Assembly: GCA_949825045.1 (NCBI GenBank) | Contig: OX463816.1 | Coordinates: 20,657,243 to 20,721,242 of the forward strand | Source: Argyresthia goedartella | Lineage: Eukaryota > Arthropoda > Insecta > Lepidoptera > Argyresthiidae | Direction of reading: 5' to 3' | DNA: 64,000 nt | Shown here: positions 55,001 to 61,372 of the stretch, one piece after another | Numbering within the stretch: the stretch's first letter is position 1 | How the letters are laid out: the number at the start of each line of letters is the position of its first letter | The notes under the pieces: model-generated | What the model saw: the letters and a program-made list of their open reading frames with translations, nothing else | What the model was told of the DNA's origin: nothing | Database searches by the model: none | Made by a program: the position numbers and the translations under genes

Positions 55001-57837
55001 GTCTCAGTAAGTGTTGGTTGGATTGTATCCAGCCTATCCTAACCTGCGGTGTTCAAACTTGGTCGCTGACGGAGAACCAGAAGTCCAGACTCAAGGTTTG
55101 TCAAAGAGCGATGGAGCGAAGCATAACAGGTGTTAGAGTGACGGATCACATTAGAAACACGACGCTACGCTCCATCACTGGCATCGCTGAGGTAGGCGCA
55201 AAGACCGCCAGCCTAAAATGGGACTGGGCTGGACACGCTTGCCGCATGCACCCCCAGGAGTGGGCGAAACTTGCCACCGAATGAGTGCCAAGCGACGGAC
55301 ACTGGCGTAGGGGTAGGCCCGACGTCGATGGCGGGATGACCTGGACAAGTTCCTGCCAGACTGTGCGGGGGCAGCACAGGACAGGAATTAGTGGTCTAAG
55401 AAAGGGGAGACCTTTGCCCAAAAGTGGGACACAAAACAGGCTACATAAAAAAAATAACAGCACTCTGTTGGCACCAAATCTCAAAACCTCATTGCAGATG
55501 GCGCGGTTGTAGTTGGAGTCTGTATATCTGTCAAAGTTGACAATAGTACATTTCCCACGAGTTCGCAAAGGATATTTACGAACAGAGAAGTTTACGGCAC
55601 GAGCCGAAAGCGACGGTCGTAGCGAGGTTCGTAAAAAGCCTCTTCGAACTATTTAGGAATATAATTTTTCCGCCTGAGAACCCAAAATCTAGCGACAAAG
55701 GTGCTATTTTTAGCTCTGAAGACGGAAAATTATATTTACTTCTTCCTGAAATGTGGTGCCACTGCAGTTGAGGTTAATTTTTCCAGTGTCAAGTGTATTT
55801 GAAAGATCACGTGACGTAGTTTTTAACCTAACCTCAGATGAATGAAACCCTTTACCGCCAACTACGCCACCGCCACCTAGCGGGAGCGAAGGCGGGCAAA
55901 GGTGCCGCAATAGTGGCACTATTAACCCCTTAGGAGTGGAGGAGGCACACAGTTCTCGCCATTCCCACATCAACTAAGACAATAAATATAATTTTCACGC
56001 CACTGCTCGGAAATATGGCCAAAGATGGATCTAAATGAGAGTAGAAAGTAGTTCTTAGTAGTACAATTCAAAAACAGTCAAACAATGTAGATTTGCAAAG
56101 TAAAATGTAGTGTTTAGCGGCCTTTTTTACTTTCTACTCTGCTATTGGTCGATTATTTTCGGTCGGCAACACACTCCATACCGGCCGAAATGACACAAAA
56201 TACTAATATAAATGTTCCGGGAAAAAACATTTCCTTGTCATTCCACAACTGCCCTAATGCGAATATCAATATTACTTTTAATTAAACTGTGTACTCAACC
56301 TGTTTTATTTCCTTACATTAGGCGTGAAAAGCACATAGTAAATGCCTCGGTAGAAAGTGCAATAGATGGACTCGCATCTTCGCGGGCCTCACCTGCGGCT
56401 CGGCCCGCGAACTAACTCGCCCATCTATTGCTTACTTTCTATACCTGGGCAACAATGTACTATTCCTTGTTACAGCCTAACAGTAGGATACCTGTGCCGG
56501 AAGTCCGCCCAGGGAGTGCTCCCGGTATCTGCGTGCAACTTTCAGCTTTATCAACACGGAGAGCAGCAGATATTGCCTAAGGACTACGGATTCTCTTTCG
56601 ATGCCGGTAAACTATCAGGCTTAGCTATATCTATTTTTCATTGTTAATGATTTACGAATTGTATTGTACTGATAATAATCTCTTATTTTTAGTAGCCCAT
56701 ACAAAACGATACCTAGCTAAGAGGTTCTCATAGAAGTTTCTATCAACTTCTGGTTATTACAGCCATGCATATCAGTTTAACGACACAAACATTTATATAC
56801 AAACACATACATTGCTTCTGGCCCCACTAGGATATCCGGGTGTCGTAGGAACCAGAAAGAGAGACGCCACACACAGACCAACATTTGAGAACTGGGACCC
56901 TTATTCGGTGAATGGCAGATTCTGAAAACGGCAGAAATGGGGCAATGACATATTCTAAAAACGGCAGAAATCGTAGTCATCATCCTTTCGTAGTTTTAGG
57001 AATCAGTAATAATGCGGTATCGTTTATCTAACACGCGCTTTCCCAGATGGGTTGGCAGTGGCACAGCACAGCCATAGCAGTCACAATAACATATATTTTC
57101 TCAGACGGGGTGGCATAAGCTTATCTTGACGTGTCACTATTTTTTGCCATAAATAGTGACAGCTGTCAAAAATAGTGACATGTTTTAAAAATGACCACAC
57201 ATCAAGATGTGTCACTGCCACCCCATCTGGGAAAACGCGTGTTAGATAAACGATGTCGCATCTTACTGAATACAATTTATTACTTAACTGTACATCTGCC
57301 ATTCACCGATTAGGGCATGGCGATAACAACCATGCACATCATAAGGCATTTGAGATAGTTAATAATAATAATAATAATACCTTGGACACTATTTACACAC
57401 ATTGATCTAGCCCCAAACTAGGATTCCCTGTATCTTGGGTACTAGACAACGATATATAGATAAATATTATATGTACTTAGATAAATAAACAAGCATGACT
57501 AGGTCACAAACATCTCATCAAACAAATATTTGCCCCCACCGGGACTCGAACCCGGGACCCTTGGCAGGGTCACTGCCGACTCGGCCATTCGGGTCGTCGA
57601 ATAGTTGGCGACAGATATCCAATGGTAGACCATGCTCACCACCAAAACATTCATTTTACAGGCAATACAACGTACGCAGTCCATGTACTAGTGCAAGACG
57701 AGGAGTACTTCTACGTGGGCAAGGAGCGGGAGGCTAAATTCTACGAGCGATGGTGCAAGTACGAAGTCAATGGCGTCCAGGGATGGGGCTGTGCTGAGTG
57801 GCATTACAATAACGCGCAGGCCGAGAAGCGGAAATAA
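39475..57837 (+). CDS. Uncharacterised membrane-anchored protein, RDHS(F/W)G...REW family (AttH/DUF7064-like), complete, 10 exons
   Basis: Exons: 39475-39633, 39906-40028, 40676-40732, 40974-41081, 41433-41587, 42881-43039, 44539-44645, 54895-55006, 56476-56606, 57662-57837. They total 1287 nt (428 aa), all GT-AG, with phases consistent. The N-terminus has two hydrophobic stretches (residues about 4-19 and 37-50), so it is probably membrane-anchored. The rest is soluble: VYFNGTSKTGAALICSISRR, MRSWTIQYQGKMK, VNLTWSTAFQPFNYDN, HYEQMGDIDGTITIDGK, RCVRDHSFGKHREW (285-295) and RYVYHFIYLENGDCIAVGS. The HYEQ-G and RDHS-G-REW blocks are the core of a beta-barrel (lipocalin-like, AttH/CrtC-related) family found in animals and bacteria; family naming is from memory. 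Biochemical function unknown. The gene ends at TAA 57835-57837 with AATAAA at 57863. Confidence 0.85.
39906..40028 (+). CDS. RDHS-family gene exon 2
   Basis: 41 codons, LYKYLKRRLAIEL to YLGDYPQ; acceptor TTTCCAG, donor CAG|GTAATA. Confidence 0.85.
40029..40675. other. RDHS-family intron 2
   Basis: Holds an AT microsatellite (40057-40084) and a short ACACAC run near 40421. No gene. Confidence 0.6.
40057..40084. repeat. AT microsatellite
   Basis: About 14 AT units. Confidence 0.95.
40676..40732 (+). CDS. RDHS-family gene exon 3 (57-bp micro-exon)
   Basis: 19 codons, VPVYDDPLLRLNCIIKGLI; acceptor TTCTATAG, donor ATA|GTAAGT. Short, but both sites are strong and phase 0 fits. Confidence 0.8.
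40974..41081 (+). CDS. RDHS-family gene exon 4
   Basis: 36 codons, AVDGVYFNGTSKTGAALICS to DAFLFVK; acceptor TTGTTACAG, donor AAG|GTACAC. Confidence 0.87.
41082..41432. other. RDHS-family intron 4
   Basis: 351 bp; no repeat or gene recognised. Confidence 0.45.
41433..41587 (+). CDS. RDHS-family gene exon 5
   Basis: VEGRELLLSPKHPDSYLEQQ to RSWTIQYQGKMK; acceptor CTGCTTTAG, donor GAA|GTAAGT. Confidence 0.9.
41600..41966 (-). repeat. SINE-like repeat with 5S-like stretch, long copy
   Basis: On the minus strand it starts near 41966 with GTTCGAGCATCC and GGCCTAGCGGTA (tRNA-like), followed by GAGACGGGTACTGGATGGG and TGTCCG (5S-like), then a body (GGGCAGCTTGATGACTTCTG) and an A/T-rich tail at 41600-41615. 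Body copy at 43289-43465. Confidence 0.55.
41967..42880. other. RDHS-family intron 5, right part
   Basis: AT-rich. Near 42623-42673 an inverted pair TAATCGGTTATTA / TTAACCGATTA is visible. No gene. Confidence 0.45.
42881..43039 (+). CDS. RDHS-family gene exon 6
   Basis: PTNNPEKTVQVEVNLTWSTA to NYFQMLKR; acceptor ACTTTTCAG, donor AG|GTACAG. Confidence 0.9.
43289..43465 (-). repeat. Partial copy of the SINE-like repeat at 41600
   Basis: CCCCACTGAGGGCCACG, GAGCCATACTCCACTACGC and CAAGCTGCCCTATTAGGGCC are shared with 41615-41790; the head part is absent. Confidence 0.75.
43466..44538. other. RDHS-family intron 6, right part
   Basis: 44240-44335 is an inverted relative of the repeat at 11900-11995 (GGCGGCACGTG, GGTTATTATCC). 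No gene. Confidence 0.45.
44539..44645 (+). CDS. RDHS-family gene exon 7 (HYEQ and RDHS blocks)
   Basis: YHETHYEQMGDIDGTITIDG to RCVRDHSF; acceptor TATTTTCAG, donor TTTG|GTATGT. The 10.2-kb intron that follows contains the BEL element. Confidence 0.92.
44707..44891 (-). repeat. BEL 3' LTR
   Basis: 185 bp, TG...CA ends, contains AATAAA on the element strand; identical to 51089-51273. Confidence 0.93.
45229..50442 (-). CDS. BEL/Pao Gag-Pol polyprotein, intact
   Basis: 1737 codons without a stop. The first true methionine may be MESQQLV (residue 12). In order: Gag region with the DUF1759-type block (FGGKFSEYIPFINLY, about 128-142); Cys/His knuckles (CLFCKSNHKLYLC, CHICLGTHAGKC, CAECKQKHH, about 333-395); aspartic protease (LLDSGSQLSFIS, about 445); reverse transcriptase with TYVDDVLY (YVDD 875-878); RNase H/Pao region (GFSDASSSTAYGC, LFSDSKIVLAW); integrase with an HHCC-type finger and catalytic acids (VGVDFAGPV about 1437, YSDNAST about 1503, GGLWEAAVK); and a C-terminal DUF5641-like domain (WPMARVVNTYPGHDGHVRAV). 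All enzymes keep their key residues, so it is probably active or recently active. There is no envelope ORF. Confidence 0.95.
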   Translation of the reverse strand: MCLLSGVPNWKMESQQLVATRGYLKGNLTRLFNFASNEECVARSSTEALKVKAKRAVDLFADYEKCNMKILGLDDKDKEDVSIMEENYFHIISTLNGIIKQRESQESTPSPPSAPISKLKLPPINVPIFGGKFSEYIPFINLYNSVINENDSIDYVQKLYYLRAYLRDEPLQLIKNLPLTHESYNKALTLLNDRYNNKFRIINEHIGTLLDLKPLIKSTASNLREFVSNVKQELAALTNLDPNVRYWDAIILCVLCRKLDVYTSRAYQLERDSSIDPTVEDFLSFVDKRALALENSEPIYGQPHQQRKDVKEQRPGLSTGKLVAYTAASEASCLFCKSNHKLYLCQSFQLLPANKRIQFADEKGICHICLGTHAGKCRFHFRCAECKQKHHTLLHRDNDKVNSQQAAVSPASLAANNIMTNNVLLPTAQVKLLARDGTEMTFKALLDSGSQLSFISQRAVQLLDLKPLQNNINIVGIVNTQASVKRCVPVEIHSLVNPFKLSATCHVVEQITCELPQRKVDLSDFAIPSTIRLADKDFNIPSQIDLLMGADCFFQAMLPPESTIYGPAAPPSGAQLSTPGARHPQLINTQFGYIIGGSLPSNVCNQVAVLKCVTCESDINENLTNFWKSESVPEIYNEKSSEQELCEYIFQKTVQLKDDCFEVALPLKLPLKDVNDALGDSFHFALKRFLNLEKKLHKDPNLFIEYQKFIHDYLNLNHGHFVDIESYQLSKDAVYFLPHQAVLKPDSKTTKLRTVFDASMKTSKKVSLNDLLLNGPTVQRDLFDILLLFRFGDYTFTTDIRQMFRNIRVIPEHTSLQNILWRDSPDETIKCIRLDRVSYGLKSSSYLATRCLKELAMQNERELPLASFILNNCTYVDDVLYSNSDLDMILEAKSQLQRLLQKGSFKTHKWSSNDSRILEDIPSTERHFDELEFENNGCSLKTLGLQLVVHQDKFRIASPEFFDAKNITKREILAFIGKFFDPMGFVGPIFVQAKAIMQSLWSSQTDWDATPDENIKKEWLEFLSSLAKMDPIYISRNIQISDSDTVELIGFSDASSSTAYGCCVYLRVTDNKGIVHVHLLCSKSRINPLQNKNLTVPRLELNAALLLSVLIAKVSNTLKLKLKISRVYLFSDSKIVLAWLRTEAMRLTAYVANRVKAITNNTADCQWLYVNTNENPADYISRGVRPHEFSGCDLWWHGPRFLHDSEYRFNQDIELPSDLPESRSSAAISSNVGSAALPVNDILQGIHKYSSIHKMTRILAYVVRFVNNLKGSKASHNFLTSTELNSAHMLLIKSEQEIHFHEEIECLKKNQCVKGSLHTLHPFLDNIGILRVGGRLHHANIPYNQKHQAILPKQSYVTECIVRSEHERLLHAGPRLLLSNLNQKYWITNGLLYVKKITNKCIKCFRQKATASKQLMGSLPAGRVTAMSRPFEKVGVDFAGPVNVKLARVRRSIIGKGYICVFVCFATKAIHLELASDLTSDTYLACLRRLISRRGLPKEIYSDNASTFKGARNQLVELYTLLSSRDHQGKVVQFTAEKGIDFHFIPSYSPTFGGLWEAAVKSTKYHLRRVVQGHQLTYEQLNTVLVEIECVLNSRPLLPISSSDVNDYSYLTPGHFLIGNALTMYPENDVSNVPQNRLKFWQLCTQIKQSFWKMWHKQYLNVLQNRPKWLNVSPNIKIGTLVILREDNVHSMLWPMARVVNTYPGHDGHVRAVEVRTANGKTHTRSILKVCVLPLDT
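50443..51088 (-). other. BEL 5' leader between LTR and Gag
   Basis: 646 bp, GC-richer than surroundings; includes the primer-binding site at 51074-51088. Open frames here on both strands are short and look like chance. Confidence 0.7.
51089..51273 (-). repeat. BEL 5' LTR
   Basis: Identical to the other LTR over 185 bp, flanked by ATAAC at 51274. Confidence 0.93.
51335..51440 (-). repeat. SINE body fragment, family A
   Basis: CTTCTGGCCCCACACTAGG and CAAGACCTGGGGATC match the 36591-36800 SINE in reverse. Confidence 0.65.
51760..52005. repeat. Tandem repeat of about 95 bp, 2.6 copies
   Basis: AAATTCTAGGAACAAGAAAC recurs at about 51793, 51885 and 51979. The unit includes the 3' end of the small ORF at 51956-52132. 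Confidence 0.8.
51956..52132 (-). CDS. Small Lys/Glu-rich ORF of the TIR element (58 aa, probably one exon)
   Basis: Begins ATG at 52132, directly after a splice-acceptor-like TTTTTACAG. Encodes KPAEKQKEYRERLKNEKPEK, KYEETKKKSKERSAQNYK, NESRFLFLEFKKEL, then TAA. The R-x-Y-R-E-R-L-K...PEKYEE pattern is one I associate with short charged N-terminal modules of arthropod transposon proteins; this is memory only. No catalytic domain remains in the element. Confidence 0.45.
   Translation of the reverse strand: MPMKPAEKQKEYRERLKNEKPEKYEETKKKSKERSAQNYKLNESRFLFLEFKKELVTI
53805..53850. repeat. Perfect 21-bp hairpin
   Basis: ATCTAGTTTTTAACTTGGTG arm and its exact inverse around ATTA; a third half-copy (CACCAAGTTAAAAACTTG) lies at about 53908. 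Confidence 0.85.
54375..54421. repeat. 20-bp hairpin, one mismatch
   Basis: GATGGAATATTTTATCATAG and CTATGATAAAATGTTCCATC around a 7-nt loop. Confidence 0.8.
54895..55006 (+). CDS. RDHS-family gene exon 8 (REW block)
   Basis: Acceptor AATTTCTAG; GKHREWRNVHRYVYHFIYLE to LPLTVS; donor CA|GTAAGT. Phase agrees with exon 7 across the 10.2-kb intron. Confidence 0.9.
55010..55450 (+). pseudogene. RTE-type LINE 3' fragment
   Basis: [49 protein letters not shown], then a TGA stop and RRGRPDVDGGM; same pattern as the C-terminus at 35205-35534. It starts directly after the exon 8 donor. Confidence 0.8.
55451..56475. other. RDHS-family intron 8, right part
   Basis: Contains foldback elements at about 56038-56142 (AGAGTAGAAAGTA / TACTTTCTACTCT ends) and 56351-56440. 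No gene. Confidence 0.5.
56351..56440. repeat. GC-rich foldback
   Basis: TAGAAAGTGCAATAGATGG ... CGCGGGCC pairs with GGCCCGCG ... CCATCTATTGCTTACTTTCTA. Confidence 0.75.
56476..56606 (+). CDS. RDHS-family gene exon 9
   Basis: LTVGYLCRKSAQGVLPVSAC to GFSFDA; acceptor TTGTTACAG, donor CCG|GTAAAC. Confidence 0.88.
56785..56895 (-). repeat. SINE body fragment, family A
   Basis: CATTGCTTCTGGCCCCACTA in reverse orientation to 36780. Confidence 0.65.
56898..57315. mobile_element. MITE with a second MITE nested inside
   Basis: Outer ends CCCTTATTCGGTGAATGGC and, reversed, CCCTAATCGGTGAATGGC. The inner inverted repeat 57017-57258 has ends TCGTTTATCTAACACGCG and inner CCCAGATGGG.TGGCAGTG. The inner one is a later insertion or an inner fold. 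Confidence 0.75.
57361..57605 (-). repeat. tRNA-derived SINE with head and TAA tail
   Basis: On the minus strand: GAATGGCCGAGTCGGCAG (A box), GGGTTCGAGTCCC (B box, near 57545), a body with the CCAAACTAGGATTCCC family A motif, then a TAA-type tail (57361-57379). Confidence 0.75.
57662..57837 (+). CDS. RDHS-family gene exon 10 (stop)
   Basis: Acceptor CATTTTACAG; NTTYAVHVLVQDEEYFYVGK, FYERWCKYEVNGVQGWGCAE, basic tail AEKRK, TAA. W-G-AEWHYN resembles the family's closing block. Confidence 0.9.
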
Positions 57838-57862
57838 TTTGTAAATATTGCGAAGCTTCAGG

Positions 57863-57868
57863 AATAAA
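57863..57868 (+). terminator. Poly(A) signal of the RDHS-family gene
   Basis: AATAAA 26 bases after the stop codon, with a T/G-rich stretch downstream. Confidence 0.75.
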
Positions 57869-58271
57869 GACCAAATGAAGTATAGCTATTCCGTTGTTTA
57901 TTTGAGGCAACATTTGAAACCCTTCCCTTAATGTGATATAACGACAAAATCTACACTATTTGAAGTTACTTCTCTGATGTTCAAAAGAAGTCCCAAGTTT
58001 AACAAATTAATATAACAATTTTGGGACCTTTTTCCTTGATTTTGTAATAACATATACGCGATTGGAGGAATTTCGCTCGATAGAAATAATTATTGAAATG
58101 AGGTCTAAATTTACACTTTTTTTGATTTTCTGACAAATTGTAATAGAACACAGAATTCAAATAGTAGTTTATGTGACTGCTGCATAATGGAGGGCATTAA
58201 AACTCGGCTCGTTTCATAATAATATCACTCGAGAGTTTTAATGCCTAATTATGTACAGTTACATACACTAG
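57869..58271. other. Downstream of the RDHS-family gene
   Basis: 3' flank, then 58160-58271, a repeat shared with 31866-31955 but carrying an extra palindromic stretch (CTCGGCTCG...CTCGAGAG). Confidence 0.5.
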
Positions 58272-58632
58272 TTTATCTACACACATATCATAAGCTCTCT
58301 TTGATGTGTTCAGGAACCGCATGTTTGACCGGAATTGTGGTTCTGCAATTGTTTAGCTTGTTCTTTAGTACCAACTTCACGCAGACGGGCGTCGGCGTTC
58401 GAAATTTGAATGTCAGTACCAACTTCACAGACAAACTAGGGACGGCACGCAGACGGGCGTCGGCGTTCGAAATTTGAATGTCATTATATGTAGAAAAACT
58501 ACACATAATGACCATTATGTGTAGTTTTCCAGATACGAAACGAGTTTTTACCAAGTACTTTAACATAATGCTGATCGTAACGTGCGGTTTTTGAACGCAG
58601 TAAAGAGGGTTTATGATACGTGTGTAGATAAA
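58272..58632. mobile_element. 361-bp MITE, copy 2
   Basis: Same length, terminal repeats, palindrome and internal duplicated block as 31505-31865, in inverted orientation. Confidence 0.8.
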
Positions 58633-59190
58633 ATATTTAATATGGTGGCTTTGACAATACTGTAGGGATCTTGAGCACTACCTATCACGGCCTATACTTG
58701 AAATATATATAATATAAAGGCTTGACTTGATTTAACTTGTGTTTTTATGTAAATTACGTAACAGTGTCAAAGTGAACACCCACTCTAAAGAGGCCCGTAT
58801 ACAATATTATCGCATACACAAATATCGAACCTTACATATTATTATATTGGTATTTTCTGAGCACTTCTTCCACAAAATCCAACAGATGGCGCTGGGTAAA
58901 TCACTTTTTTTTTCTAGCATAGACTCAGATTGCCATTGTGCAGACCTGAGTGCAGTGCAGACCTCAGAGCAATACTTGCAGTACTTTATGGTGAAATTTT
59001 AACCTGTGAATTGAATGGGGAATACCGTGGGCTTTTTTTCGTGTTTTTTTCCGAGTGATCTCTTTGGGAACGAAAGACGTCGTCGTTTAAGTTTTGTTCA
59101 AATTGGAAGATTGGACCCAAATTTTACGCTTAAATTAAATAACTGTTCTGGCTGGACACCTTCTGGTCAGTGGACACCGACAAAAATAAG
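58633..59190. other. Intergenic repeats
   Basis: Contains ATCCAACAGATGGCGC (58877-58892), the outer arm of the foldback at 10388. No gene. Confidence 0.4.
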
Positions 59191-59274
59191 ATGGGTCGTG
59201 TTTGTGTTGTGCTTGGATGCAAGAATAATGGGTGTCATAGCTTTCCAAAACAAGAACCTCAAAGATCTCTTTAG
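59191..59274 (+). pseudogene. THAP-like zinc finger fragment
   Basis: ATG at 59191 reads MGRVCVVLGCKNNGCHSFP, which fits the C-x4-C start and HSFP of THAP domains, then stops at TAG 59272-59274. Only 27 codons, so at most a remnant of a THAP-bearing gene or P-type transposon. Confidence 0.35.
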
Positions 59275-60710
59275 GATCATTCACACAGCGGTACTACCTA
59301 GTAACGGCCGCCGGATCAGCCACCCGATGGGTCTTTACACTACTCTTGCCATCGCAGCGGCGACCGACTCGACGTCGCATCGGCCGCCGTTGCGTTCTGC
59401 GGCGACAGCTCGGGCGACCGTTGCTTTCTGCGGCGGCTGATCCGGCGGCCGATGCGTTGGCTGCAGCTTACAAGGTCCTAGTCCTGCAACTGTACAAAAC
59501 TCCTTATTGTGGGTGCCCGGTTGCATATCCTTAAGCTTAAGGCTCATTCTCATTCATAAGTTTCGATAACTTCAGAAGTTATGATCAAAAAATGCCAAAA
59601 ATAATCTTTCCTTACCCCCCCCCCCCCCCCTCCCCTTATCTCCGAAACTACAGACTCTAAAATGATGAAAAAAGTACAGAATATATAACTTGGTTGGAGT
59701 GTAGATAAGGGGGCGCCAAGGAAAAAAAACTTAGAATTTTTTCCGCAAGCCAAAGATTACAGGAAAAATTACCCGGAATTGCCAAGGTTTTTTTCTATCT
59801 GTTTACCACATACAAACTTATGAATGAATCTGGTTACGTACATGGAGTATGAAAGTAGCCGCACTAATAACTTTGTTAACAACATTTTGCTATCTAAAAT
59901 ACATAATGCCCTCTAGAGGCCGCTATATTAACTTAAGTGTGAAGTCACATAGCCTGTGAACAATAAATATGCTTCTAATGATAACTTATTTGTCCAATTC
60001 TGATAAGTAGAAGATGTTCTGGCGGAACAAATGAACATTCATTCATACCGGTCAAACACATAACCCTTCTTTTGGCTTCGCTGTATTCGGGTAAAAATAA
60101 ATAAATAGCGTCATGGCTTTTCCACTTTGAAGTGGTAAAGGCACAGTTATTACAAACTATTCACTCCACACCATCCCTACCATTGTACGGGGGTACGAAA
60201 TCCTTCGCGCGCGAGTTCGACTCGCACTTGACTGGTTTTCCATAATGTTTTCAGGGTACGTACATACTTGTACGTACCCTGAAATGGGTACGTGCATGTA
60301 TGTAATGGGTGTGTAATAATGAGGTACGGGTAGGTAGGTACATGTATGTCGTAAAAGTATGAGTACACATAAATCTGAGTGAGATTCTTTAACATCCACG
60401 ATTTTTTCTAAACTACTAAACCGATTTAGACGTACCCAGGTATTTACGTATCGTTAGAATCGAAGTTATCCCAAGTATTCTCAAGTGTCATAGGATGGTA
60501 CAAATATGACGTCATCATACTCAAACTCAAACTCAAACTCAAAAAGAAGAACTCATAAGAACAATATAGCAGATTCTGTTATGCTATATTGAGTGACAAA
60601 GAAAAAAAAAACTTCTAATCTCTTATTAAGTGGAGTAGGTATCAAAATGAACGATATTGAAAGCTTATAATTAATTATTATGAAAAAGCATGCAATTTGT
60701 ACCTTAAATA
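59275..60710. other. Intergenic repeats
   Basis: GC-rich inverted GGCGGCCGATGCG segments (59305-59460), a C16 run (59615-59630), the AGTAGCCGCACTAATAA repeat (59800-59905), the reverse GAGTCGAACTCGCGCGC repeat end (60165-60240), and CAAACT repeats (60521-60541). No gene. Confidence 0.5.
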
Positions 60711-61267
60711 AAAAAGTGGCCAAGTGCGAGTCGGACTCGCCCCTGAAGGGTTCCGTTGTAGCAAGTAATTATGTGACTGGATGTTTGTGTTGTAATGTAA
60801 CTTTGATTTTCATAGAGTTTGTATGAATGACAAAGTTATCTTTGCGGTTTTTAATACATTTATATATTAAAAAGTGCTTATTTTATTTTGTTCAAACCAA
60901 TTTTCGTTGTAAGAATATTTTTTGTAAATTTTTCACTCTCTTACTTTAAAAGTTAAAGGGGTGGGGGGGGGGGACACAATTGTCCACTTTGGAAGGGTCT
61001 GTCTCTTCAGCGAATTACTTTGAGGAAAAATGGTTTCAGGAACTTCCACGTCATTTTTAAAGACCTGTCTATAGAGACCCCACACAATATAGGTTTGATG
61101 AAAAAAATATGTTTTCAGTTTCATGTATTTTAATTATTTTAATTTTTCAATTTTTGTATAAAACATCGTAAAGCGGTTCACAGAATACATCTACATATCA
61201 AGTTTCAACTGTGAAGTTCTAATAGTTTCTGCATACAGTTGCTGTGTTTCTCTACGGAACCCTAAAA
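60711..61267 (+). repeat. Lepidopteran-type dispersed repeat (GTGGCCAAGTGCGAGTCGG), copy 2
   Basis: Colinear with 10964-11536, from AAAAAGTGGCCAAGTGCGAG to CTACGGAACCCTAAAAA. Confidence 0.7.
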
Positions 61268-61325
61268 AGCGGTCACATACACGCATATCATAGGCACTAT
61301 GCAGACAGAAGATGGCGTAAGGTAA

Positions 61326-61372
61326 GTTTGATCGTCGCCGCGTTCGCAAACAGAACGCGGCGAAGATCAAAC
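61326..61372. repeat. 20-bp hairpin
   Basis: GTTTGATCGTCGCCGCGTTC and GAACGCGGCGAAGATCAAAC around GCAAACA, one mismatch. Confidence 0.8.

Noticed and set aside
55146..55568. 140-codon minus frame
   Set aside because: Shadow of the RTE fragment on the plus strand.
57540..57605. tRNA gene
   Set aside because: A and B boxes are good but the acceptor stem does not close and the sequence continues into a SINE body and TAA tail.
59015..59440. 141-codon open frame
   Set aside because: Built on repeat sequence; the THAP-like residues are in a different frame.
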